From JAEZDR01 sp039811185 (GTDB lineage Bacteria > Bacteroidota > Bacteroidia > Chitinophagales > Chitinophagaceae): DNA of 64,000 nucleotides. How positions within the stretch are numbered: the stretch's first letter is position 1; each line of letters begins with the position of its first letter. This document shows positions 35,638 through 42,420 of the stretch, one piece after another. The translations under genes were made by a program, and so were the position numbers. The notes beneath the pieces were generated by a model, which saw nothing but the letters and a program-made list of their open reading frames with translations, made no database searches and was not told the DNA's origin. The DNA lies in assembly GCA_039811185.1 (NCBI GenBank), contig JBDHYF010000007.1, positions 1-64,000 of the forward strand, given 5' to 3'.

Positions 35638-36714
35638 GTGAGGGCAAAACTGCAAGTTAATTACTATCCTTACGGCTTAAAGATAGCAGCGATAAGTGCC
35701 GAGGCTTTTGATGCGCCAGCGAACCCTTACCAATATCAGGGAGATTATGCTGAATTTGATGACGAAACAGGATGGAACGATTTTGAGTTACGACACTACG
35801 ATGCACAGATAGGACGCTTTACAGGCATAGACCCTTACGACCAGTTTGCAAGCGGATATGTGGGCATGGGCAATGACCCTGTGAACCTGACCGACCCGAG
35901 CGGAGGTATAAGTATAAACTTTGGAACCTTGGGTGCACTTACAGGAAGTGTATTAGCAGACAGGGCACTCATAACACTTGGCGGTGCAGCTTTAGGTTAC
36001 GGCATAGACCGCCTGACAGGCGGCAACGGATGGACGGGTGCAGCCATTGGCGGCGGTGTTGCTTTGGGTGCTACGTTTATACCACCGTTTGATATTGGAG
36101 CAATTGGAAATTTATTTAAAGGTGCTCTTCCAAGTTTAGCAGTACAAGGAGCAAATCTTGCTTTAAATATCGCAAAACAAGCAGGTGAAGGAGGAAGCAA
36201 AGGAGGTGATGGTTATAGCAAGATAACCAGAACAGGTAAATTATTCAGCGATGAAACAGAAGCATATAAATACATGTGGGATAAAAGCTTTGGAAAATCA
36301 TCGGATGGAAAAGACGAATACAGAGAGAACGGAGGATTTTTTACTAATAAGGGAGTATTAGTATTACCAAATGCAAATAACGACGCCACTACAACCGATT
36401 TTGATGCTTTAAAAATCAGGAAAAACTCCAGTGGTCAAAATACACATGTACAGTTTAATGGTAACTGGTATCGAATTAAAGGATTAATCCATACTCATCC
36501 TCACGCAGGTGCAGCACCTGATAAATACGGTATTCGGGCACCATCACCAGAAGACTTTACTCAATCTAAGAGTTTGTATCCAAGAATGCCTGCTTTTGTT
36601 ATGTCAAGAGTAGAAACCTTTATTTATTCGGGTTCTAAAAATGTCTATTCACCAATTGGTTCAACAAAGGATGTTTTATCTGGGAAAATTAAACTAACAA
36701 ATTATCACTACTAA
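35638..36714 (+). CDS. Orphan Rhs tip C with JAB-like metalloprotease domain
   Basis: This 358-residue protein is read from a GTG in the leader repeat. It has the Rhs core (~8-88) and the type-2 linker (~89-157) as in tip B. The unique C-terminal domain contains KGLIHTHPHAG with H285 and H287, followed by S303-P-E-D306. This follows the HxH...SxxD zinc-binding scheme of JAB/MPN-type peptidases and of related toxin domains, although the spacer of 15 residues is longer than in classical JAMM proteins. It would cleave a protein or peptide target; none is indicated. The immunity candidate starts two bases after the stop codon. The domain could alternatively be a DUF4329-like fold. Confidence 0.7.
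   Translation: MRAKLQVNYYPYGLKIAAISAEAFDAPANPYQYQGDYAEFDDETGWNDFELRHYDAQIGRFTGIDPYDQFASGYVGMGNDPVNLTDPSGGISINFGTLGALTGSVLADRALITLGGAALGYGIDRLTGGNGWTGAAIGGGVALGATFIPPFDIGAIGNLFKGALPSLAVQGANLALNIAKQAGEGGSKGGDGYSKITRTGKLFSDETEAYKYMWDKSFGKSSDGKDEYRENGGFFTNKGVLVLPNANNDATTTDFDALKIRKNSSGQNTHVQFNGNWYRIKGLIHTHPHAGAAPDKYGIRAPSPEDFTQSKSLYPRMPAFVMSRVETFIYSGSKNVYSPIGSTKDVLSGKIKLTNYHY
35657..36108 (+). repeat. Rhs core plus type-2 linker, copy C
   Basis: This is the counterpart of 33385-33836, the same length, with a sharp end of similarity at ATTGGA. Confidence 0.9.
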
Positions 36715-36715
36715 T

Positions 36716-37288
36716 ATGAACTCTACAGTTAAATATATTATCAGCGCTTTACTTTTTATGGTAATTGCGTATGCATGTAACTCCGATAGTAATGCCAATA
36801 AGCAAAGTTCAGAGGACGAAAATTTTATAGCTGATACTTTGAAATCTACGATTAATCATTTATCAAAAGAAAAGTTTTCTAATGTAAAAATTTATGCAAT
36901 CAGAATAACTAAGCTGCATAAAAGTACAATAGTGAATATTGAGCCTGTTTATTACAATGATTATTTGAAGGAATATGGCAATCCTGAAAATGCTTATTTA
37001 TATGATAGCTCTTTGTTTTTATTGTATTGTGGTATTGAAGCAATAAAGAAAACTTCAAACAATCAAAATGAAGTTCAAAATCAGTTTAATAATTTTTGTT
37101 CACAGCATGGAATTGGGGCAGCAAAAAACGTAGTACATGATGCTCCATCGCTTTTTTTTAAAATAGAAAATGGTAGATTAATACCCTATAGCAGAGGTTA
37201 TGAAAAAGAATTTTATAAAGGATATAATGAATTAGAAGAAGTAAAACCCTTTTTTACACCTGATAAAAGTTTTGTTGATAGCTTATAA
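36716..37288 (+). CDS. Lipoprotein, candidate immunity to tip C
   Basis: This 190-residue protein has a lipoprotein signal ending in IAYAC. The mature region shows no family I recognise. It begins immediately after the stop of the JAB-type tip, so coexpression is almost certain if either is transcribed. An envelope location points to a periplasmic site of toxin action. Base composition is distinctly AT-rich compared with the flanking chromosome. Confidence 0.6.
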   Translation: MNSTVKYIISALLFMVIAYACNSDSNANKQSSEDENFIADTLKSTINHLSKEKFSNVKIYAIRITKLHKSTIVNIEPVYYNDYLKEYGNPENAYLYDSSLFLLYCGIEAIKKTSNNQNEVQNQFNNFCSQHGIGAAKNVVHDAPSLFFKIENGRLIPYSRGYEKEFYKGYNELEEVKPFFTPDKSFVDSL

Positions 37289-37313
37289 GTTCAGGATTAT
37301 TAAAGTTTCCCCT

Positions 37314-37868
37314 GCCGCTGTAAATAATCTATGCAGCAGCCATTTTATGTTTAGTGGGAGTATGCTTTTCTGTTTTTAAAATCTCTGATAAGAGCATCGA
37401 GGGTAATAAAGATATGTTTCTGTTCCTGTTCGGAGAGGTTTTGAATGTCTTTTAGGCGCTGCAAAATCTTTGGGTTTTTAAAGAGGAGGTTATCTTCATT
37501 CTCACCGAGTAAATAACCTACTGTTGTATCCAGCATAGCCGCCAGTTTTTTAGCCACTTCAATAGAAGGAGCTACTTCATCACGTTCATACTTACCGATG
37601 ATGGAGTAATTAGTGTTGAGAGCCTTCGCCGGTTCGCTGTGCAAGATCTCTTAAAGCCCCTACACTCCTTTAATTCTTTACACTATAAACAGTGTTGCGG
37701 TAAAAGTACCGGTAAAATGTGAAAGAGGAAAGACAGAAAAACAATCGCTATACAAAAGTCAGTTGAATAGAAAACCTTTATTTTTATGGTGGTGAGGTAT
37801 TAAAAAAGTTCTTTGATTTTTTTGGGAAGGTGTATAGTGAAAATGGCAAGTGAGGGTAAAACCGCAAG
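37314..37868. repeat. Island flank repeat, copy X2
   Basis: This 555-bp unit is nearly identical to 35101-35656. The hairpin at its left end is degenerate here (CAGCAGCC instead of CAGCGGC). The leader repeat spans 37796-37868. Confidence 0.88.
37351..37644 (-). pseudogene. Truncated XRE-family regulator, copy 2
   Basis: This is nearly identical to copy 1 (Pro for Leu in HSEPAKAL, Val for Leu in RDEVAPS, minor changes near the end) and truncated at the same point, with the same stop upstream. The shared lesion shows that the flank was duplicated after the gene was already broken. Confidence 0.7.
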
Positions 37869-38887
37869 TTAATTACTATCCTTACGGCTTAAAGATAGCA
37901 GCGATAAGTGCCAAGGCTTTTGATGCGCCAGCGAACCCTTACCAGTATCAGGGAGATTATGCTGAATTTGATGACGAAACAGGATGGAATGAATTTGAGT
38001 TACGACACTACGATGCACAGATAGGACGCTTTACAAGCATAGACCCTTACGACCAGTTTGCAAGCGGATATGTGGGCATGGGTAATGACCCTGTAAACGG
38101 AGTTGACCCTAATGGAGGTTTTTGGTCGGAATTATTGACTTCAGGTACATTTTTAAATCATGCAGTGTTTACAGTAGCCGGTGGAATTGCCGGAGCACTT
38201 ATTGGGAAAAATGATGGTACAGGAGGACTGAAAAGCGCTGGAATTGGAGCGGGAATTGGTTTTGGATTTAGCTTTGTTCCCTGGGATGTTGTTGGTGGTG
38301 CTATTGGTGATGCAGGTAGCTGGGTTGGAAACCAGATTGGAAAATCGCTTCAAGGTGGAGACCCGCAAAATGGGGGCGGAAGTTCGTTATACGAAACACC
38401 CAATGGAGAACCGGCAAGAACAGCGCAGGAATGGGCAGAACATTATGAAGGAAAAAGTTGGGACGAGATATCTACGGAAAATAAAGGCAAGCATGGGGAC
38501 GGATACCAACGCTATTTGGGGGGATTAATAAAATTCAGATTAGGGCCTGTCCCTGATTGGCGTTATGTAAAGTTGGATAACGGTATGGTTCTCGATATGC
38601 GTCATGTATTAGTAGTAGGAATGAAAACACATGGAGGACTTAAGACAGGGGATAAATTAGGAATATTTGGGGAAATGGCTCAGTTGGCTACAGACCGAAA
38701 ATCAGCAATGGCTAAGCAGGATTATGTTTCCAATTTTATAGGAGCAAAGTTTTTGAACTATTTACAACAAAATTCTCCTTATTATAATCCCCGTAATTCA
38801 ACACAAAGTTTCGGTAATGTACACGAAACAAACATCTCATGGCATTTTTACAATTTTATATCCAACATTTCATTTAGGAAGAAATAA
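37850..38887 (+). CDS. Orphan Rhs tip D with unrecognised LDMRH toxin domain
   Basis: This 345-residue protein is read from a GTG in the leader repeat. The Rhs core and the type-1 linker are those of tip A. The unique tip starts near NGGGSSLYETPNGEPA and contains DNGMVLDMRHVLVVG, then an IFGEMAQ segment, SAMAKQDYVSNFIGAKFLNYL, and an aromatic end. The LDMRH and DYVSN-x2-GAKF pattern suggests an enzymatic toxin domain, but I cannot name it. A lipoprotein gene follows after 6 bp. The frame is intact, so this tip could be functional if translated from the GTG or after recombination. Confidence 0.68.
   Translation: MRVKPQVNYYPYGLKIAAISAKAFDAPANPYQYQGDYAEFDDETGWNEFELRHYDAQIGRFTSIDPYDQFASGYVGMGNDPVNGVDPNGGFWSELLTSGTFLNHAVFTVAGGIAGALIGKNDGTGGLKSAGIGAGIGFGFSFVPWDVVGGAIGDAGSWVGNQIGKSLQGGDPQNGGGSSLYETPNGEPARTAQEWAEHYEGKSWDEISTENKGKHGDGYQRYLGGLIKFRLGPVPDWRYVKLDNGMVLDMRHVLVVGMKTHGGLKTGDKLGIFGEMAQLATDRKSAMAKQDYVSNFIGAKFLNYLQQNSPYYNPRNSTQSFGNVHETNISWHFYNFISNISFRKK
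37869..38360 (+). repeat. Rhs core plus type-1 linker, copy D
   Basis: This is the counterpart of 31784-32275, 492 bp, almost identical until GGTGGAG, after which no similarity remains. Confidence 0.9.
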
Positions 38888-38893
38888 ACGTTT

Positions 38894-39181
38894 ATGATAG
38901 CAGTTAAATGTTTTAGATTGTTTGTATTTCTATGTCTCTTGTCTTCCTGTGATATTTTTTCTGGCGACAGTAAGAAGGAGCAGGATTTATTTGATAAAAT
39001 TGAAAAAGGGATGACCATAGATGAAGTAAAAGCGATTTTGGGAGCGCCTGATTACATAAATCCGAGTTCTGACAGTGGACATTTTTATTACTTTTTTACG
39101 GAAAATAAAAGTGGGATGCGTTCTGAAATGCCGTTTGTAAAGGTTGACTCTTCGGGAGTGGTTGAATATTCCGGTTACTAA
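38894..39181 (+). CDS. Small BamE-like lipoprotein, candidate immunity to tip D
   Basis: This 95-residue protein has a lipoprotein signal with lipobox LSSC. The mature part shows IEKGMTIDEVKAILGAP followed by a YYFF strand, the SmpA/BamE (BLIP-like) pattern used by many small binding lipoproteins. It follows the tip D toxin by 6 bp. The fold is well suited to binding a partner protein, and the anchor places it in the envelope. Confidence 0.62.
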   Translation: MIAVKCFRLFVFLCLLSSCDIFSGDSKKEQDLFDKIEKGMTIDEVKAILGAPDYINPSSDSGHFYYFFTENKSGMRSEMPFVKVDSSGVVEYSGY

Positions 39182-39194
39182 AAAGGCTTTATGA

Positions 39195-39482
39195 CGGATT
39201 AAAGGTTACAACGTATTTGGGACGTTATGCGAAGACCCGGGGATAGTTGCAGCAGATAATAATTTTTCACCTACCGACATGTGGAGTAATATTAATAATA
39301 AAATTGACGGGTATTTAACTATACCCGATGGTTCATTGAAGAAATATGATTATAAAACGAGAAGGCAAATGCCTCCTGTAAGTACGGACATGTCAAGCGA
39401 CCCCAAATATCCTAAGCTTCGTAAAAATCCGATAGACCCGTTTATACTGCCAAAAAATGAACCATCGGTATTAATGAGATAG
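39195..39482 (+). pseudogene. Remnant of a toxin C-terminus, family unknown
   Basis: An open frame without a start runs from GYNVFGTLCEDPG through PTDMWSNINNKIDGYLTIPDG, split here as PTDMWSNINN and KIDGYLTIPDG, to a normal stop after EPSVLMR. The first in-frame ATG is at 39279. It has no Rhs core. Its place between an immunity gene and a lipoprotein remnant suggests the leftover of another toxin-immunity pair; I do not recognise the domain. Confidence 0.45.
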
Positions 39483-39491
39483 TGTTGAATT

Positions 39492-39627
39492 ATGAAATTT
39501 TTTTAATAGCAATCGGTTTAAATATTGTTGTCTATAGCTGCAGCAAAAATAGCAACGCAAAAATCATTGCATCCGGCGGATGATATTACTTTAACAATCC
39601 CCAAAGGATACAAGCACATTTTTATCA
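39492..39627 (+). pseudogene. Remnant of an immunity-type lipoprotein
   Basis: An ATG followed by AAA and seven T's stops at once (MKFF*). With one more T it would read MKFFLIAIGLNIVVYSC, a lipoprotein signal. After another frame change the sequence DDITLTIPKGYKHIFI appears, resembling the start of the DUF6843-like immunity protein of tip B. The remnant runs straight into the tail of a tip-B-like toxin. Confidence 0.45.
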
Positions 39628-39874
39628 CAATGGAATAGTTGGATACAATCTATGTCTGCGGCAGTTGATAAATACTACCTTTAGAATACCTGTAACGCAA
39701 GAGCAATATGACGGATTAAAGAGTTGGTATGAAGGAAACGTAGGTAAATCACCTTATCCATACATGCGTTTGGGCCTGGTTTTACATGCAACAAATATGA
39801 ACTTACAAGGAATAGATAAAAGCAAAGTAAATTTTTATAATCGTCTTTCCCTTAAGAAAAGAGCTGGACTTTAA
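39628..39874 (+). pseudogene. Remnants of two toxin C-termini
   Basis: The first ~35 bp encode QWNSWIQSMSAAVDK, almost the same as the last residues of tip B (QWNSWIQSMKAAVDK). It is followed directly by another fragment with FRIPVTQEQYDGLKSWYEGN and ending NFYNRLSLKKRAGL, for which no start is seen. The latter looks like the end of a different toxin, preceding an intact lipoprotein gene by 11 bp. The segment appears to be the product of successive deletions. Confidence 0.5.
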
Positions 39875-39885
39875 AATTTTCTTGT

Positions 39886-40380
39886 ATGAAATTGACAATT
39901 GCAAGTTTAATGATTATTCTACTGTACTTACAATGCACAGTACCGAAAAAATCTACGATTGCAAGAAATGGCATTCCGTTCAAAAACGTTGAATTACGAC
40001 TATTGCAAGGGAGAATAAATGATAGTATTTATAGTTTTAGTAGTTTACCTGAGAAGTCTTTTATTATCAAGTTTGATGAAAAAAGATTTAGAACTTTTGA
40101 TGGAAGTTTTTTGCTAAAAGGCACATCTAAGGATACAAGTTCTGAATATTATACTTCAGTTCCTTACACTGGCTTTTATAATTTAGCTGATAGTGGTATA
40201 ATCAATTTACAATGGTTTAGAAACATTAGTTGGAGCATGGATTTTAATAAGCATGCAACAGGAAAGACAATTGCAAAACTTTTCTTTTTGAAAGCCAAAT
40301 ATGACTACAATGGAAGAATGTTAATTTTTTACAAAGAGAATATTACAAGGGATACGATTATAGTTATGGAAGCTTTGTAA
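39886..40380 (+). CDS. Lipoprotein, candidate orphan immunity protein
   Basis: This 164-residue protein has a lipoprotein signal ending LYLQC. The mature part is unrecognised. It sits where an immunity gene would be, after a toxin remnant and before the terminator hairpin and XRE fragment. Because its toxin is decayed while it is intact, it may be an orphan immunity gene kept for protection against kin or neighbours. AT-rich like the other tip/immunity segments. Confidence 0.55.
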   Translation: MKLTIASLMIILLYLQCTVPKKSTIARNGIPFKNVELRLLQGRINDSIYSFSSLPEKSFIIKFDEKRFRTFDGSFLLKGTSKDTSSEYYTSVPYTGFYNLADSGIINLQWFRNISWSMDFNKHATGKTIAKLFFLKAKYDYNGRMLIFYKENITRDTIIVMEAL

Positions 40381-40397
40381 TTACTCTTTTACCCCCT

Positions 40398-40432
40398 GCC
40401 GCTGTAAATAATCTATGCAGCGGCATTTTTAT
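40398..40432 (+). terminator. Terminator-like hairpin at the island's right end
   Basis: GCCGCTG (40398-40404) pairs with CAGCGGC (40418-40424), followed by ATTTTTATTTT. It is the same family as the hairpins at 30088, 33189 and 35101. Confidence 0.65.
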
Positions 40433-40433
40433 T

Positions 40434-40693
40434 TTAGTGGGTATATGCTTTTCTGTTTTTAAAGTCTCTGATGAGAGCGTCGAGGGTAATAAAGATATGT
40501 TCCTGCTCCTGTTCGGAGAGGTTTTGAATGTCTTTTAGGCGCTGCAAAATCTTTGGGTTTTTAAAGAGGAGGTTATCTTCATTCTCACCGAGTAAATACC
40601 CCACCGTAGTATCCAGGATAGCCGCCAGTTTTTTCACTACATCAATGTTAGGCTTTAACTCATCTGTAGGCTCCCCCTTTTTTCGTGCCAGTG
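40434..40693 (-). pseudogene. Truncated XRE-family regulator, copy 3 (chimeric)
   Basis: The C-terminal part is the same as copies 1 and 2 (LDTTVGYLLGENEDNLLF), but the upstream part differs: RKKGEPTDELKPNIDVVKKL. The frame is open back to a stop at about 40695 with no ATG. This copy therefore looks like a fusion between the island's XRE fragment and a related but different regulator, and it marks the right edge of the repeated sequence. Confidence 0.6.
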
Positions 40694-40855
40694 TCAGTTA
40701 GAGGTTTCAAATGTAAATATCTTTTTGTGTTGCTCCGCTTTATCCGCTACCGGCTGCGCTTCAATTTGATTTAATGTTTCGCTTGCCGGTGTGGATAAAG
40801 CTCCATCACGACAGTACCGATTTTTTACTTGCGAATGATTTGTGCGGTCTTTCAT
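40694..40855 (-). CDS. Possible 53-residue small protein
   Basis: An ATG opens a frame of 53 codons with MKDRTNHSQVKNRYC at the start and KKIFTFETSN at the end, rich in charged and polar residues, with no membrane segment. It overlaps a 9+6 bp imperfect inverted repeat (GCTTTATCC...GGATAAAGC). No family is recognised, and a chance reading frame is quite possible. Confidence 0.25.
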   Translation of the reverse strand: MKDRTNHSQVKNRYCRDGALSTPASETLNQIEAQPVADKAEQHKKIFTFETSN

Positions 40856-41033
40856 TTTTTGTAGTTACATCGCCAGTCGCCACATATTTCACGAACTCCT
40901 TTTAGGTGTGAAAAAAAATAAGCATTCAATAGCTCTCGTCGAATGCTTCCCTTCTTTCTTTCGGAACAACGATGAGAAGCAACCTGCGGAGATACAAGAT
41001 CATTCAAAAAAATCAGCATCGCATTCGGCAAAC
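40856..41033. other. Intergenic region downstream of cheB
   Basis: No gene is seen on either strand with support. It contains the terminator of the signalling operon at 40911-40948. Confidence 0.5.
40911..40948 (-). terminator. Terminator of the signalling operon
   Basis: On the minus strand an 8-bp stem AAGCATTC / GAATGCTT with a 13-nt loop is followed, after one A, by eight T's. It lies ~85 bp beyond the cheB stop. Confidence 0.75.
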
Positions 41034-41609
41034 TTAAAACAGGTGATTCACCCAAACTGCCATGTCCTGCGGAGGAATAACGGTTACTTTTTTATTTTCA
41101 CTGATGGCTTGCGAAGGCATAAAGGGCACTTCGGCAGTGTCGGGACTTTGAACGGCAACGCGACCTTTGTTTGCCAGCACGTGTTTTACGCCGAGGGTGC
41201 CATCGGCATTTGCCCCACTAAGCAAAATACAGGCAAGGTTCGATTGATAAACTTCCGCAGCCGACTGAAAACTTACGTCGATACTTGGACGCGAATACTG
41301 TACCTTCTCACTGTTATCGAGCGAAAAATTGCCATCGCGTTCAATTAACAAATGGTAGTTCGCCGGAGCAATGTAGGCTTTGCCACCCTCAATCGGATCT
41401 TTATCTTCCACTTCAAAAACAGGGATGCGGCTTTTGTTGTTTAAGATTTCTGCAAGCATGGAATCGTTATCTTCTTTCCGATGAATTAAGATAATGATGG
41501 CGAGTTTTTCGTTGGGCTCAATTTGAGGAAGTACCTGTAAAATAATGTTCAGGCTGCCGGCAGATCCGGCAATAATGAGCAGGCTGTGGCTTACTGCATT
41601 TTTCTCCAT
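41034..41609 (-). CDS. cheB: CheB-type methylesterase domain protein without receiver
   Basis: This 191-residue protein consists only of the CheB catalytic domain. The nucleophile Ser is in GSAGS, the His in ILIHRKED and the Asp in SGANADGTLG. There is no N-terminal receiver domain, so activity is not controlled by direct phosphorylation. It overlaps the cheR gene by 19 bp and is last in the operon. No methyl-accepting chemoreceptor, CheA or CheW is encoded nearby, so the methylated target may be another protein, perhaps the long hybrid kinase. Confidence 0.88.
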   Translation of the reverse strand: MEKNAVSHSLLIIAGSAGSLNIILQVLPQIEPNEKLAIIILIHRKEDNDSMLAEILNNKSRIPVFEVEDKDPIEGGKAYIAPANYHLLIERDGNFSLDNSEKVQYSRPSIDVSFQSAAEVYQSNLACILLSGANADGTLGVKHVLANKGRVAVQSPDTAEVPFMPSQAISENKKVTVIPPQDMAVWVNHLF

Positions 41610-42415
41610 ATTTTTTCACGTGGTTCTATTTGCGTATACCGTCCATGAATGGTGGAAAACCGGATGTTTTCTTTTGCGCCAAGTGCAAGAAAGCCCAGAT
41701 TCTCCAAACTGTCGTCGAATAAATTTAAAACGTGTGTTTGCAAATCTTTGTTGAAATAAATTAAAACGTTTCTGCAGAAGATCACTTGAAACTCATTAAA
41801 CGAACGGTCCGACACAAGATTATGGGTAGAGAAAATAATTCGTTCTGCAAACTCCGGATGGAAGCGGACAGAATCGTAGCCGGCGGTATAGTATTTTGAA
41901 AAATCTTCTTTTCCTCCCGACTCAATATAGTTTTCCGAATACAGCTTCATCACCGACAGCGGAAAGATTCCATTTTTTGCTTTTTCCAAAACGCCGGGAT
42001 TCAGGTCGGTGGCGTATAGCAGCGATTTGTGCAGGAGTTTCGATTCTTTCAGTAAAATGGCCATTGAGTAAACTTCTTCTCCGGTAGAGCAGCCGGCATG
42101 CCAGATGCGAATGAAAGGATAGGTTGCCAGCACGGGGATCACGTGCTTACGAAGCGCGGCGTAAAACGATGGGTCGCGAAACATCTCGGTTACATTCACC
42201 GTTATCTCTTCCACCACCCGAACAAGATAGTCTTCGTCGGAACGAATGCGATATCGCAGCTCGGCGAAACTGGGAAACTTATCGAGCGAAAAAAGCCTTT
42301 CGATTCTTCTTTTCAATGATGCCTTCGAGTAGTTGGTAAAATCGTAGCCATGCACTTCAATCAGATCATTCAAAAGCAACTCCACCTCTTCATCAGAAAT
42401 ATTAAACGCCTTCAC
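41591..42415 (-). CDS. cheR: CheR-type protein methyltransferase
   Basis: This 274-residue protein has the CheR N-terminal helical domain (GYDFTNYSKASLKRRIER) and a SAM-binding domain with RIWHAGCSTGEEVYS, LLYATDLNPGVLEKA and VIFCRNVLIYFN. It methylates glutamate residues on signalling proteins in classical systems. It is coupled to cheB by overlap and lies 5 bp after the receiver gene. Confidence 0.92.
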   Translation of the reverse strand: MKAFNISDEEVELLLNDLIEVHGYDFTNYSKASLKRRIERLFSLDKFPSFAELRYRIRSDEDYLVRVVEEITVNVTEMFRDPSFYAALRKHVIPVLATYPFIRIWHAGCSTGEEVYSMAILLKESKLLHKSLLYATDLNPGVLEKAKNGIFPLSVMKLYSENYIESGGKEDFSKYYTAGYDSVRFHPEFAERIIFSTHNLVSDRSFNEFQVIFCRNVLIYFNKDLQTHVLNLFDDSLENLGFLALGAKENIRFSTIHGRYTQIEPREKIWRKMQ

Positions 42416-42420
42416 AGAAT

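Larger units (their letters stand above)
35101..35656. repeat. Island flank repeat, copy X1
   Basis: This 556-bp unit matches 37314-37868 closely. It contains the hairpin, the minus-strand XRE fragment, a spacer and the leader repeat (35584-35656) ending GCAAG before the Rhs core. Confidence 0.88.

Noticed and set aside
33160..40693. attC-like sites at the ends of the four Rhs cassettes
   Set aside because: The reverse complement of the Rhs start (GGATAGTAATTAAC) was looked for after each immunity gene and not found; only the phospholipase-like insertion has cassette-type ends.
30087..40693. Type VI or other secretion genes accompanying the Rhs tips
   Set aside because: No VgrG, PAAR, Hcp or type IX component was recognised in the window.
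40842..41348. A 168-codon plus-strand frame across the end of cheB
   Set aside because: More than half lies antisense to the well-supported cheB gene and the rest over its terminator; a shadow frame.
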